DNA of 64,000 bases from Tritonibacter aquimaris (GCF_009617595.1 NZ_WIXK01000003.1:310001-374000); one strand, 5' to 3'; shown: positions 44,855-53,573, numbered from the stretch's first letter. Program-made: numbers and translations. Notes: a model not told the origin generated them from the letters alone.

Positions 44855-45648
44855 AGTTTTGCATGCACCAATTGTTGTGTGTAGGCGTGCTGGGGATCCT
44901 GGAAAATCTGATCCACCAGCCCGGTTTCAACCACTTCGCCGCGCCGCATCACCATGACGCGATCGGCAAGGGTGCGAATGACACCCAGATCATGGCTGAC
45001 GATAACCATGGTGATATTGCGCTCTTGCTGCAGCTGTTTCAGCGTATCAAGCACCAGCGCCTGCACCGAAACATCAAGCCCGGTTGTTGGCTCATCAAGC
45101 AGCAGCAATGCAGGTTCCAGCGCGATGGCCTTTGCCAGCTGCACCCGCTGTTGCATCCCGCCCGAAAGCTCTGCGGGCGGCGCATCCAGACGATCCAGCG
45201 GGAATTCAGAGGCTTCCAACGCCACCGTGGCCTTTGCCCGCAATGTGGCAAAGCTGCGTTCGCCCGCGATCAACAGCCGTTCGGCGACATTGCCCGATGA
45301 AGAATGGTTCATCAGCAAACCAAGATGCGGGTTCTGATAAACAATGCCGATTTTGGTGGCACACAGCATCCGCCGGGCAAAGCGATCAAGCTCAAACAGA
45401 TTGCCCGCAACATCTGGCAGATCCAGCGTATAGCGGCCCTGATCCGGGACTTCCTCGAGGTTCATCATGCGCAGCAGGGTAGATTTGCCAGAGCCGCTTT
45501 CGCCGACAATGCCCAGCACTTCGCCGGGATAGGCGCTGGCAGAGACATTTTTCACCGCCTGAACTGAGCCATAGGATTTGGAGACGTTTTCAACCTTCAG
45601 CAATGGCTGGGTTTTCACAATGCGAGGTGGGTCAAGTGTCAGAGTCAT
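44851..45648 (-). CDS. phnK: C-P lyase system ATP-binding protein PhnK
   Basis: 265 residues. Walker A GESGSGKST, signature LSGGMQQR, Walker B LLLLDEPTTGLD; the QNPHLGLLMNHSSSGNVAERLL stretch is typical of PhnK. In the E. coli complex PhnK binds the PhnJ surface. Since PhnJ here is unusual at its C-terminus, the fit of these two would be informative. Overlaps phnJ and phnL by 4 bases each. Confidence 0.94.
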   Translation of the reverse strand: MTLTLDPPRIVKTQPLLKVENVSKSYGSVQAVKNVSASAYPGEVLGIVGESGSGKSTLLRMMNLEEVPDQGRYTLDLPDVAGNLFELDRFARRMLCATKIGIVYQNPHLGLLMNHSSSGNVAERLLIAGERSFATLRAKATVALEASEFPLDRLDAPPAELSGGMQQRVQLAKAIALEPALLLLDEPTTGLDVSVQALVLDTLKQLQQERNITMVIVSHDLGVIRTLADRVMVMRRGEVVETGLVDQIFQDPQHAYTQQLVHAKL

Positions 45649-46559
45649 GACGTGAACTCCCCATCTTTGTACCAGGTTTCGCCGCGCTGGATCTCTTCGC
45701 CGTCATTTGCACGAATGGCTTTGGCACCCCATTCGCTGTCAGAGACTTCATAGGTTGAGCTGCCATCATCCTGCGGGATCTCATTCATGAAATAGCCTTT
45801 GGTGCCAGAACGATAGCAGCGCAGATGCCGGTGTTCTTCGACCTTGTAGGGCACATCGGAAAACACCAGTGGTTCAACCTTGGTGTAGGGCGGCACCGCA
45901 AAGATCCGCTTTTCCCGCCCGGCTGAAAGGATGGTGAGATGCTTGGCCATATGCAGTTTGGGCACATCCCAGCGCGGGATGGGCGACGGCGTCATCACAT
46001 GGCGTCCATTAACCATCGACGGATAGCTTGCCCCCTGCATCACCCGGCCTGAACGGACAATCTGCTCATACAGTTGCAGCCACATCCGGCCATAATCCGC
46101 ATCCGCATGCATCTGACGCGCAATCGACATATTCGGCTGCACCGGGCGCAAAGGTTCGGGATTGGGCACCTGCAACACCAGAATCTGATCTTCGCGCAGG
46201 ATTTCTTCGGGGATGCGGTGGCGCGACTGAATAAGATCAGCCTCAAGCGTATCCAGCGTTGTCGGCGTGCCCGCCACCCGCGAGATAAAGCGGCGGATCG
46301 AGGCCGCGTTCACGCTGTCGTCGGCACCCTGATCGATGACTTTGACCCGTGTTTGCGGGTTCACCAGTGTCAGCGACACCTGCAAGCCACCGGTGCCCCA
46401 GCCCCGTGCCATCGGCACTTCGCGGCTGGCATAAGGCATCTGGCAGCCGGGCACCGCCACCGCCTTGATCATTTTGCGCCGCAGCTCCCGTTTGGCAGAG
46501 CCATCCAGAAAGCCATAGCTCATCGCTTGCCAGGGGTTTGTCAGATCCGTCAGGCTCAT
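45645..46559 (-). CDS. phnJ: C-P lyase subunit PhnJ, cysteine-depleted variant
   Basis: 304 residues, alignable with PhnJ over its length: AVPGCQMPYASREVPM followed by GWGTGG (G38 corresponds to the glycyl-radical Gly32 of E. coli), IDQGADDSVNAASI, ILQ..RHRIPEE, AGREKRIFAVPPYTKVEPL. Known PhnJ enzymes carry CALC and CSDTDYC-type motifs for the 4Fe-4S cluster and the thiyl radical. Here these read C248-Y-R-S and V272-S-D-S-E-W-G278: one of four cysteines remains. The frame is open and continues 26 residues beyond. Overlaps phnI and phnK by 4 bases. Either chemistry or role differs from the canonical radical-SAM lyase. Confidence 0.88.
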   Translation of the reverse strand: MSLTDLTNPWQAMSYGFLDGSAKRELRRKMIKAVAVPGCQMPYASREVPMARGWGTGGLQVSLTLVNPQTRVKVIDQGADDSVNAASIRRFISRVAGTPTTLDTLEADLIQSRHRIPEEILREDQILVLQVPNPEPLRPVQPNMSIARQMHADADYGRMWLQLYEQIVRSGRVMQGASYPSMVNGRHVMTPSPIPRWDVPKLHMAKHLTILSAGREKRIFAVPPYTKVEPLVFSDVPYKVEEHRHLRCYRSGTKGYFMNEIPQDDGSSTYEVSDSEWGAKAIRANDGEEIQRGETWYKDGEFTS

Positions 46560-47614
46560 TGTGCGGGCTCCTCGGATTTTTCTGCCTGTTTCGCCTTTGC
46601 GTCACGCATAGCGTCCAGTGAGGACTGGAAGGTGACGTAGTGTGGCAGCTTGAAGTGGATACAAAAGCCAGAGCTTTCGACCCCTTCGGTGTGATAAAGA
46701 AAGAACTCTTCCTCGGTGGCTGAGCCTTTGGGTGCCCCTGCACTGTTGAGATCCAGCGTCGCTGCGGAAATGCATTTCACCTCGTTCCAGCCAAAGGTGG
46801 CTGCAAACCCAAGCCCCAGTTTCTTGCCTTTTTTGCTGACCACCTCGGCCTGGCTGACCTTGACGCGACCAGCGGAAAACTTGCGGCCATCAGGGTGGTT
46901 CACCACCAGGTCTGCTTCGGCTAGGCGCAGCTCATTGACGGTGGGATGGGCCGAGCCATAGCCGCGCATCGCCGCATAGCCCAACGCCAGAACCCCACCG
47001 GTATCGGCACGTGCAAGGCTTTGCAGGGTATGGGCGCGTTTGGATGGAAACAGCAAAGGCTCTCGCGTCAGATCGGGAATATCATTGCCCTGGGTTTCAT
47101 CAGCTTCCGGCAGGTCAACCAGATCATTTTCAGCCTGCCAAGCGCTGACAGAGGGCTGATGCGCCGGGGCTGGTTTTGCGGCTGGTTCAACCGCAGGCGG
47201 GGTGAATGTTTCACCTTTCAAAACCTCGGTCGCCAGGATCCGATGCGCATAATCCAAAGTGGGGCCAAGCAGCTGACCACCGGGAATATCCTTGAAGGCT
47301 GCGGAAATACGACGATGGGTAAACAGCTGATCTTGTTCTACGGGTTCTGCCACGCTCAACCGCGGCTGCGTGGTGCGCCAGGCGCGCAGCAACAAAACCG
47401 CTTCAAACATCTCGCCGCCTGTCTGCGCCAATGCAAGTGCCGCCAGATCAGGATCATAAAGCGAAGCTTCCCCCATCACCCGATCAATCAGATAGGGCAT
47501 GGAGCGACGAATTTCAGCGACGCGGGCATGGTCAATCTCGCCAAGCTCTGCACGAAACAGCCGCTCGGACTGGTCAATTGCGCGTTCACCGCCACGGGTT
47601 GCAACATAGGCCAT
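46556..47614 (-). CDS. phnI: C-P lyase subunit PhnI
   Basis: 352 residues. N-terminal YVATRGGERAIDQSERLF, then RRISAAFKDIPGGQLLGPTLDY and DLTREPLLFPSKR fit PhnI. The C-terminal HFKLPHY keeps the two histidines (H320, H325) that align with the zinc ligands of the E. coli complex. PhnI with G and H attaches the phosphonate to the ribose of ATP, releasing adenine. An inserted Pro/Ala-rich linker lies near residues 140-160. 1-base overlap with phnH, 4 with phnJ. Confidence 0.95.
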   Translation of the reverse strand: MAYVATRGGERAIDQSERLFRAELGEIDHARVAEIRRSMPYLIDRVMGEASLYDPDLAALALAQTGGEMFEAVLLLRAWRTTQPRLSVAEPVEQDQLFTHRRISAAFKDIPGGQLLGPTLDYAHRILATEVLKGETFTPPAVEPAAKPAPAHQPSVSAWQAENDLVDLPEADETQGNDIPDLTREPLLFPSKRAHTLQSLARADTGGVLALGYAAMRGYGSAHPTVNELRLAEADLVVNHPDGRKFSAGRVKVSQAEVVSKKGKKLGLGFAATFGWNEVKCISAATLDLNSAGAPKGSATEEEFFLYHTEGVESSGFCIHFKLPHYVTFQSSLDAMRDAKAKQAEKSEEPAQ

Positions 47615-48153
47615 CAGATTTCCTCCACATCAGTAGATCGCGGGATCGCCATCAGCCGGTCTGCGTCCAAGAGGATCAGCTCAAACCCCATCGGATACCG
47701 CATCACCGCCCGGCGCGTGGCCCAGAACCCCTCTGGCAAGCCGGAAACCTGCACGGTTTCAGAACCATTGATACCAGGACCCTTTAGGCAAAGCGCTGCG
47801 CCCTCTCCCAGTTTGGCCCGCACAATCAACGTCGCGCCTTCATCAGGATAAAGATCACTGCCGAGGCGCAGGCTATTCAGCATATCAACCGAACTCAGTC
47901 GGCCCAGAAACAGATGATCAGCCTGTGGCGCATCCGCGATTTCAGCCCCGCACCGCATGATCTGCGGCAGCAACAGCGGATCCGCGCTATAGACGCGGCA
48001 TTCCCGATCGATCAGCGCATCAATCAGACAGGTCTCTCCGGCCTCGGGCAGCTGATGCACCATTCCGGGGCGTGCCAATGATTTCAGCAACGCATCAAAC
48101 GCGGCATTTGCACGCTGTTCTTGTGGGGAAAACTCGGGGCACGCGGCACTCAT
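47614..48153 (-). CDS. phnH: C-P lyase subunit PhnH
   Basis: 179 residues from the ATG at 48153, which overlaps the phnG stop by one base. ANAAFDALLKSLARPGMVHQL at the start and GFELILLDADRLMAIPRSTDVE at the end are the PhnH hallmarks. PhnH is a structural subunit of the core complex. No catalytic residues expected. Confidence 0.95.
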   Translation of the reverse strand: MSAACPEFSPQEQRANAAFDALLKSLARPGMVHQLPEAGETCLIDALIDRECRVYSADPLLLPQIMRCGAEIADAPQADHLFLGRLSSVDMLNSLRLGSDLYPDEGATLIVRAKLGEGAALCLKGPGINGSETVQVSGLPEGFWATRRAVMRYPMGFELILLDADRLMAIPRSTDVEEI

Positions 48154-48569
48154 CAGAACGTCTCCATATTCACGCGCGTGGCTTCGACCCGGCGCAGGCA
48201 TTCTTGGTCTTGTTCAGCTTGTGCGGCAGAAAGCGCGGCACAAAAGCTGCGGCAGGCCTCCGCATTCACGTTGGATTTGAGCGACAGATCAACCAGGGCC
48301 ATAGCCATCGCGGCCTCAAGATCATGCCCGCGCCGCATACCGTAGCCTTCGCAGGTGCCAGCGCGGATATGGGCCTCGCTGACCAGAACCTCACCGAGGT
48401 GAAACACTGTGCCCAGCGCCGTGTCGCGCATGGGCAGCATAACCAGCCCGGTGCGGCTGTAGAGCACCTCAATATCGCCAAGAGCGGCGATCAGCCCCTC
48501 TGCGAATTCATTCAGCTGCGCAGGCTCTGCGCGCGCCAATGCATCAAGTTGCACATCCGTTTCAGCCAT
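48153..48569 (-). CDS. phnG: C-P lyase subunit PhnG
   Basis: 138 residues from the ATG at 48569, with AGGAGGGG well spaced upstream; an ATG 3 bases earlier is too close to that site. FHLGEVLVSEAHIRAG and CEGYGMRRGHDLEAAMAMALVD match the core of PhnG. The C-terminal TRVNMETF is shorter than the TKVxFFTM-type ending I recall for other PhnG proteins. Overlaps phnF by 8 bases. Confidence 0.92.
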   Translation of the reverse strand: MAETDVQLDALARAEPAQLNEFAEGLIAALGDIEVLYSRTGLVMLPMRDTALGTVFHLGEVLVSEAHIRAGTCEGYGMRRGHDLEAAMAMALVDLSLKSNVNAEACRSFCAALSAAQAEQDQECLRRVEATRVNMETF

Positions 48570-49281
48570 CATCCCCTCCTGACATTGTGAACCGCACCCG
48601 GCCCGACGCCCAGATGACTTTGCTATAAGAAATTGGTACCCCGGAAGGATCCTCATCCACCGCCCGCACAACGATCACCGGCAAATCCGGGTGTTGTTTC
48701 AGCAGCTTGGCTTCTTCCGGCTTGGCAGGACGCGCATAAAACTCGGTCTCTTTGCGAAAGTAGTCGCTTATTCCGTAGGTCTTATATGTTTCGGTCGTGG
48801 ATCCGACGTCGCGACGCCGTTCGACAAAATCTGGAAACCGCGCAGCAGGACGCCATGACGTGCCAACCGCGACCGGCATATTGTCGGCCAGGCTGATGCG
48901 CCTGCTTTCAACCACCTTGTCGCCGTCTGACAGGCCTAGGGCACGTTTCACATTACCAATGGCCTCCACCAGCTCAGCCGACAGCGGCTCGCTTGTCACC
49001 TGACAGCCCTGCGGCACCAGGTTTTTACGCAGCCGGGTACGCTTCCCGATGGAATAGGTGAGATGCGGCGCCTCTTCGACAAAAGTGCCGCGCCCCTGTT
49101 CGATGCTGACCTTGCCTGCCTTCGCCAGGGCCTCAACCGCGCGGCGTACAGAATGCCGTCCCGCGTCGAACCGCTGCGCGAGCTCAGGCTCGGTCTGCAG
49201 CTTGTCTCCGGGGGTTAAAATGCCTTCAGCGATTTCCTGTGCAAGGGCGTCGCGGATCATTGTCCAGTTTGTCCGTGTCAT
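48562..49281 (-). CDS. phnF: Phosphonate regulator PhnF (GntR/HutC family)
   Basis: 239 residues. An N-terminal GntR winged helix (LQTEPELAQRFDAGRHSVRRAVEALAKAG) is followed by a UTRA ligand-binding domain; DYFRKETEFYARPA and PVIVVRAVDEDPSGVPISYS are typical of PhnF. First gene of phnF-M, so it would regulate its own operon. A palindrome 8 bases upstream of the start, repeated in front of two other phn units, is its likely operator. Ligand could be a phosphonate or phosphate. Confidence 0.93.
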   Translation of the reverse strand: MTRTNWTMIRDALAQEIAEGILTPGDKLQTEPELAQRFDAGRHSVRRAVEALAKAGKVSIEQGRGTFVEEAPHLTYSIGKRTRLRKNLVPQGCQVTSEPLSAELVEAIGNVKRALGLSDGDKVVESRRISLADNMPVAVGTSWRPAARFPDFVERRRDVGSTTETYKTYGISDYFRKETEFYARPAKPEEAKLLKQHPDLPVIVVRAVDEDPSGVPISYSKVIWASGRVRFTMSGGDDG

Positions 49282-49288
49282 GCTTTAG

Positions 49289-49304
49289 ATTCGTTCGAAT
49301 GATT
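49289..49304. promoter_or_regulatory. Putative PhnF operator, site C
   Basis: ATTCGTTCGAATGATT, an imperfect palindrome with central TTCGAA, 8 bases from the phnF ATG. It shares TTC(A/G)T-CGAATGA with sites A and B. Confidence 0.7.
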
Positions 49305-49400
49305 TTTAGTTACAGATTGCAGGTGACGGCGCTGTGACAGTGTTCACCCGTTTCGCCGACCACCAACGAGGATATTTCTACGTGTCCCTGAAACGGTCCT

Positions 49401-50267
49401 TCACACCGCCGCAGCGATTGAGACAAAGGATTCAACCAGGCGCAAGCGCGCGCGATCCTTTGGTGTAATCACCGAGGTTTCATAGAGATCCGAAAGCTCA
49501 GCGATTGGGATTTCCACCAAACCGTTTGAGATCAAACCACTATTGCTCAGAAAAATTGCAACGCCTGCCCCTTGCAGCACCGCTTCACACATCAGGGGAA
49601 ATGTTGTCATGCGCATGGTGCGGGTAAACTCAACGTTGTGTTTGCACTGCGCGGTGCGCACCACACGTTCCGTCAACGAGCCGCTCTCGGGCAGGATAAT
49701 CGTCTCCTCAGCGAGATCAGCCAGATGCAGTTCACGCCGCGCCGCCAAAGGAGATGTCGGCAAAAGATAGGCGCAGTATCGCTCCTGTGCGATTGCGATC
49801 CGCTCCCAGTCATCGACCTGCGGCGCATCTGTGATCAGGCCAACATCGGCGCGACGCTCGCGCAAAAGCCGCGTTGCTGTGGTCCAGTCATGCAGGGCGA
49901 AATTGATCTCCACATCCGGAAAACTCCGCTGGAATTGCCCGATTACCTTCAACGCGGGCATCGGGGAATTGGCGATGATTTTGAGATGACCCTTTGCCAT
50001 CGCCTCAAAGCCTTCAAGCCGCTCAACGATCGCACTGTCGAGGGCAACCAGCCTGTCTGCCAGATCAAAAAACTCCTGACCTGTACGCGTCAATGTCACG
50101 CCATGACGGCTGCGCAGCAGGAGCTGAGACCCCACCTGACGTTCAAGTTTTGCCACGTGCTGCGTCACTGACGATTGCGTCACCCCCAAACGTTTGGCGG
50201 CGGCGGAAAAACTGCCTTCGCGTACCACATAGGCGAAGGCAACGAATTGATGATGGTTGGCGCGCAT
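49401..50267 (-). CDS. LysR family regulator
   Basis: 288 residues. Helix-turn-helix FSAAAKRLGVTQSSVTQHVAKLERQVG and an effector domain (GHLKIIANSPMPALKVIGQFQ). Divergent from the UgpABCE-like operon 109 bases away, its likely target, with a T-N11-A box between. ALRERRADVGLITDAP resembles LysR proteins that respond to aminophosphonates, but that is weak memory. Role in phosphodiester or phosphonate scavenging is inferred from position. Confidence 0.9.
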   Translation of the reverse strand: MRANHHQFVAFAYVVREGSFSAAAKRLGVTQSSVTQHVAKLERQVGSQLLLRSRHGVTLTRTGQEFFDLADRLVALDSAIVERLEGFEAMAKGHLKIIANSPMPALKVIGQFQRSFPDVEINFALHDWTTATRLLRERRADVGLITDAPQVDDWERIAIAQERYCAYLLPTSPLAARRELHLADLAEETIILPESGSLTERVVRTAQCKHNVEFTRTMRMTTFPLMCEAVLQGAGVAIFLSNSGLISNGLVEIPIAELSDLYETSVITPKDRARLRLVESFVSIAAAV

Positions 50268-50300
50268 TCTGCTCTCCCCTGCCGCGCGGCTCTATCACCC

Positions 50301-50315
50301 ATTAATCTCACTAAT
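50301..50315. promoter_or_regulatory. LysR-type T-N11-A box
   Basis: ATTAATCTCACTAAT: ATTA and TAAT separated by 7 bases, the usual LysR dyad, in the spacer between the LysR gene and the ABC operon. Just to the right is the 8-bp palindrome TGACGTCA. Confidence 0.55.
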
Positions 50316-50376
50316 ATGACGTCACAAAAATGATGGCTCGAATCTTTATCGCTGAGGCCAACGGAAGGGGAATCAG

Positions 50377-51546
50377 ATGGCTGGCCTGAAGATCGAAAAC
50401 ATCACCAAAAGCTTTGGCGAGACCGATGTGCTGAAAGGCGTGTCGTTGGATATCGCGGATGGAGAGTTCCTGTCACTGGTCGGCCCGTCCGGTTGTGGCA
50501 AATCCACCTTACTGCGCATCATCGCCGGGCTGGAGCAGCAAACAAGCGGAGACATTCAGATCGCGAACACTTCGGTTGCGCAGCAGCGCGCCGCCGATCG
50601 CAACCTGTCGATGGTGTTCCAATCCTACGCGCTTTATCCGCATCTCAGCGTTGGTGAAAACATCTCGGTACCCTTGAAAATGCGGCGGATGAATACGGCG
50701 CAAAGGCTTCCGTTGATTGGGAAATTCATGCCAGGCTCCGGAAAACTGGCACGCGAGATTGGCAATGATGTCAGCCAGGCCGCGGACATGCTGGAAATCG
50801 CCCATCTGCTGGATCGCAAACCCGGTCAGCTTTCAGGGGGGCAACGTCAGCGGGTGGCACTGGGGCGCGCATTGGTCCGCGATCCGGCCGCCTTTCTGCT
50901 GGATGAGCCGCTGTCCAACCTTGACGCCAAACTGCGCGTGCAGACACGTGCCGAGATTGTGCAGCTGCACCGACGGCTCAAGACAACATTCATCTACGTG
51001 ACCCACGATCAGGTTGAGGCCATGACCATGTCTGACCGCATTGCTGTCATGATGGGCGGGCGGATCCTGCAATGCGCGGCCCCTGATGTTGTTTATGAAG
51101 ACCCCGAAACAATTGAAGTGGCTGAATTCATCGGCTCACCCAAGATCAATATCCTGCCTGTCACCCTGATAGGAGACGGTGCGCTTGCGCTATTGGATCA
51201 CTCGTTGGGCATTCACTCCAACCGCCCGATTTCCGGTGCTATCTCTATGGGATTACGCCCCGAAGCGATCAAGATCACCACCACGGACGCGCCGTTTGTT
51301 GGACAGGTTGCACATGTTGAAAACCTTGGCGCTGAACTGTTTGTGCAGCTGGATATTCCCGGCCTCGAAACCCGTCTGGTGATGCGCTCAGCTGCAACAG
51401 ACCGGGGGCAGCTGACGCTGGGAACGCAGGTGGGTGTTCGCTTTGATATGAGCGCGGCACTGGTGTTTGACGGCAGCGGCGCGCGGGTGCGCGACATCAC
51501 GTTGCCCGCTAAAACATCCGCAAAAAGCACGGATAAGGTGGCCTGA
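50377..51546 (+). CDS. ABC importer ATP-binding protein, UgpC/MalK type
   Basis: 389 residues with GGAAGGGG upstream. Walker A GPSGCGKST, signature LSGGQRQR, Walker B FLLDEPLSNLD and H-loop VTHDQVEAMT, followed by a TOBE-type C-terminal domain (EFIGSPKINILPVTLI onward, SMGLRPEAIKI). First gene in an ATPase-permease-permease-binding-protein order. Serves the next two permeases. A roughly 20-residue insert lies after the Q-loop (MNTAQRLPLIGKFMPGSG). Confidence 0.93.
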   Translation: MAGLKIENITKSFGETDVLKGVSLDIADGEFLSLVGPSGCGKSTLLRIIAGLEQQTSGDIQIANTSVAQQRAADRNLSMVFQSYALYPHLSVGENISVPLKMRRMNTAQRLPLIGKFMPGSGKLAREIGNDVSQAADMLEIAHLLDRKPGQLSGGQRQRVALGRALVRDPAAFLLDEPLSNLDAKLRVQTRAEIVQLHRRLKTTFIYVTHDQVEAMTMSDRIAVMMGGRILQCAAPDVVYEDPETIEVAEFIGSPKINILPVTLIGDGALALLDHSLGIHSNRPISGAISMGLRPEAIKITTTDAPFVGQVAHVENLGAELFVQLDIPGLETRLVMRSAATDRGQLTLGTQVGVRFDMSAALVFDGSGARVRDITLPAKTSAKSTDKVA

Positions 51547-51547
51547 T

Positions 51548-52516
51548 ATGGTTTATGCAGAGGCCACAGCCCCAAAAACCGTTGCAAATCCTGACAGCCA
51601 GGAACGCCGCGCCGCCTGGTTTTTGACCCTGCCCGCAGTGGTTTTGATGGTGGTGATCCTGCTGGTGCCGGTGGGCATCGCCGGGGTGCTGTCGTTTACC
51701 GATTTTTCGCTGGGCAATGACGGCTTCAACTGGGTCGGAACCCAAAATTACGAACGCCTGTTCACCCGCTCGACCTATAAAAAAATGTTCATCGCCACCT
51801 TCACTTACGTGATCACGGTTGTGCCGCTATCGGTGGGGTTGGGCCTGGGGGCTGCGCTGTTGATCCAGTCGCTGGGGCGCCTCAGCGAGTTTTACAAAAC
51901 GATCTACTTCCTGCCGGTCATGGCGACGCTTTTGGCCATGGCAATTGCCTGGGAATTCATGCTGCACCCCAATATCGGCATGATCAATCGCACGCTCGCT
52001 ATGGGGTGTGGCACCTGGCTGGAACAGATCTGGCCGTTTATGGCACGCAGCTGCGAAGGCTCGTTCCCAATCTGGCTGGGGGATAAGCAATACGCCATCT
52101 GGGTGGTGTGTTTCATCGGCATCTGGCAGGGTTTTGGCTTTAACATGGTGCTTTATCTGGCGGGTCTGACCGGGGTCCACCGCGAGCTTTATCACGCCGC
52201 TGAAATGGATGGTGCCAAATCCGGCTGGGAACGCTTCCGTCTGGTGACCTGGCCTGCGCTGGGCCCGACCACGGTGTTTGTGGTCACCATCAGCTGCATC
52301 CGTGCCTTTCAGGTTTTTGACACTGTCGAAGCCTTCTGGCCGCAGGGCGGCGGTCCCAACAAGACAACCTATATGATGATGTTCGCGATTTTCGAAAAAG
52401 GCGTGCAGCAGAATCTGATTGGGGCGGGCGCGTCGATCACCGTGATGTTCCTGGTTTTTGTCATGTTCCTAACCCTGATCCAGCGCTGGCTGGTGGAACG
52501 AAAGGTGCATTACTGA
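51548..52516 (+). CDS. ABC importer permease, UgpA/MalF type
   Basis: 322 residues from the ATG at 51548, with AAGGTGG upstream, one base after the ATPase stop. Six membrane helices; EAA loop YHAAEMDGAKSGWERFRLVTWP. WFLTLPAVVLMVVILLVPVG is the first helix. Between helices the sequence RTLAMGCGTWLEQIWPFM has Cys and aromatic residues in the periplasmic part. Confidence 0.93.
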   Translation: MVYAEATAPKTVANPDSQERRAAWFLTLPAVVLMVVILLVPVGIAGVLSFTDFSLGNDGFNWVGTQNYERLFTRSTYKKMFIATFTYVITVVPLSVGLGLGAALLIQSLGRLSEFYKTIYFLPVMATLLAMAIAWEFMLHPNIGMINRTLAMGCGTWLEQIWPFMARSCEGSFPIWLGDKQYAIWVVCFIGIWQGFGFNMVLYLAGLTGVHRELYHAAEMDGAKSGWERFRLVTWPALGPTTVFVVTISCIRAFQVFDTVEAFWPQGGGPNKTTYMMMFAIFEKGVQQNLIGAGASITVMFLVFVMFLTLIQRWLVERKVHY

Positions 52517-53478
52517 TGACACGTGATTGGTGGAAACATCTGATCCTGATCCTGGGCGCGCTGATTGTGATTGCGCCGTTTTATATGATGATCAGCTATT
52601 CGTTCAAATCTCCGGGCGAAATTGAACGCGGAACCGGGGGCTTTTTTGGCCGCCAAGAGATGATGGTGGACGAGGCCTGTGTGAATCTGCGCCACCCGGA
52701 CCGCGATGATATCGCCGCCGCACGCGCAGAATACCCCGGTCAAAGTGATGCGCAGCTGCGCGACACGCTGATGGCCCAGGCTCAGACCGAGTGTTCGGTG
52801 CGCCCGGTGGTGTTTAACTACACCAAAGCCTTCACCGAAGCGCCACTGCTGCGCTATCTGCTGAATGGCATCGTGGTGACTGCCTCGATCTTTTTGTTGC
52901 AGATGATTGTGGCTTTGCCTGCGGCCTATGCCCTGGCCAAGTTGCGGTTCTGGGGGCGCGAGGCGGTGTTTGCGGTCGTGCTGTTCTGCCTGCTCATCCC
53001 GGTGCATGCCATTGCGTTGCCGCTGTACATCGGCCTGTCCAAACTGGGGCTGACCAACACCTATGCGGCGCTGGTGATCCCGTGGACGATTTCGGTGTTT
53101 GGCATTTTCCTGATGCGGCAGTTTTTCATGACGGTGCCGGATGATCTGATCGATGCGGCGCGGATGGATGGCATGGGCGAGCTGACGATTGTCTGGCGCG
53201 TGATGCTGCCCACGGCAATTCCCGCCCTGATGGCCTTTGCGATCTTTTCGGTGGTGGCCCATTGGAATGACTACTTCTGGCCCCGCATCGTGGTGACTGG
53301 TGATCGCAACCTGTTCACCCCGCCTTTGGGCCTGCGCGAATTCAAGGCGGACATTGATGGCAGTCTTTATGGGCCGATGATGGCCACCGCCACGCTGATT
53401 GTCACGCCGCTGATCGTGACCTTTCTGCTGGCCCAGAAACGTTTCATCGAAGGTATCACGCTGAGCGGCATGAAGTGA
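52516..53478 (+). CDS. ABC importer permease, UgpE/MalG type
   Basis: 320 residues; ATG overlaps the previous stop by 1 base (TGATG). Six helices and EAA loop IDAARMDGMGELTIVWRVMLP. A periplasmic insert of about 70 residues after helix 1 (MMVDEACVNLRHPDRDDIAA with two cysteines) is longer than in most MalG-type subunits and may contact the binding protein. Confidence 0.93.
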   Translation: MTRDWWKHLILILGALIVIAPFYMMISYSFKSPGEIERGTGGFFGRQEMMVDEACVNLRHPDRDDIAAARAEYPGQSDAQLRDTLMAQAQTECSVRPVVFNYTKAFTEAPLLRYLLNGIVVTASIFLLQMIVALPAAYALAKLRFWGREAVFAVVLFCLLIPVHAIALPLYIGLSKLGLTNTYAALVIPWTISVFGIFLMRQFFMTVPDDLIDAARMDGMGELTIVWRVMLPTAIPALMAFAIFSVVAHWNDYFWPRIVVTGDRNLFTPPLGLREFKADIDGSLYGPMMATATLIVTPLIVTFLLAQKRFIEGITLSGMK

Positions 53479-53573
53479 CCGCTTAGCCATTCAAATTCGG
53501 CACAAGGCCGGATCAACGGCCCCGGCACGTCGCCAAACCCACCGGGGCCACCACAACAGACATGGAGAGAGAC

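Noticed and set aside
45645-45860. Frameshift as the cause of the missing PhnJ cysteines
   Set aside because: The translated region still aligns with PhnJ motifs on both sides (DVPYKVEE, then a VSDSEW stretch at the CSDTDYC position), and no other frame gives CALC or CSDTDYC.
52510-53490. A 326-residue minus-strand frame opposite the UgpE-like permease
   Set aside because: His/Gln/Arg-rich shadow; the plus-strand permease is unambiguous.
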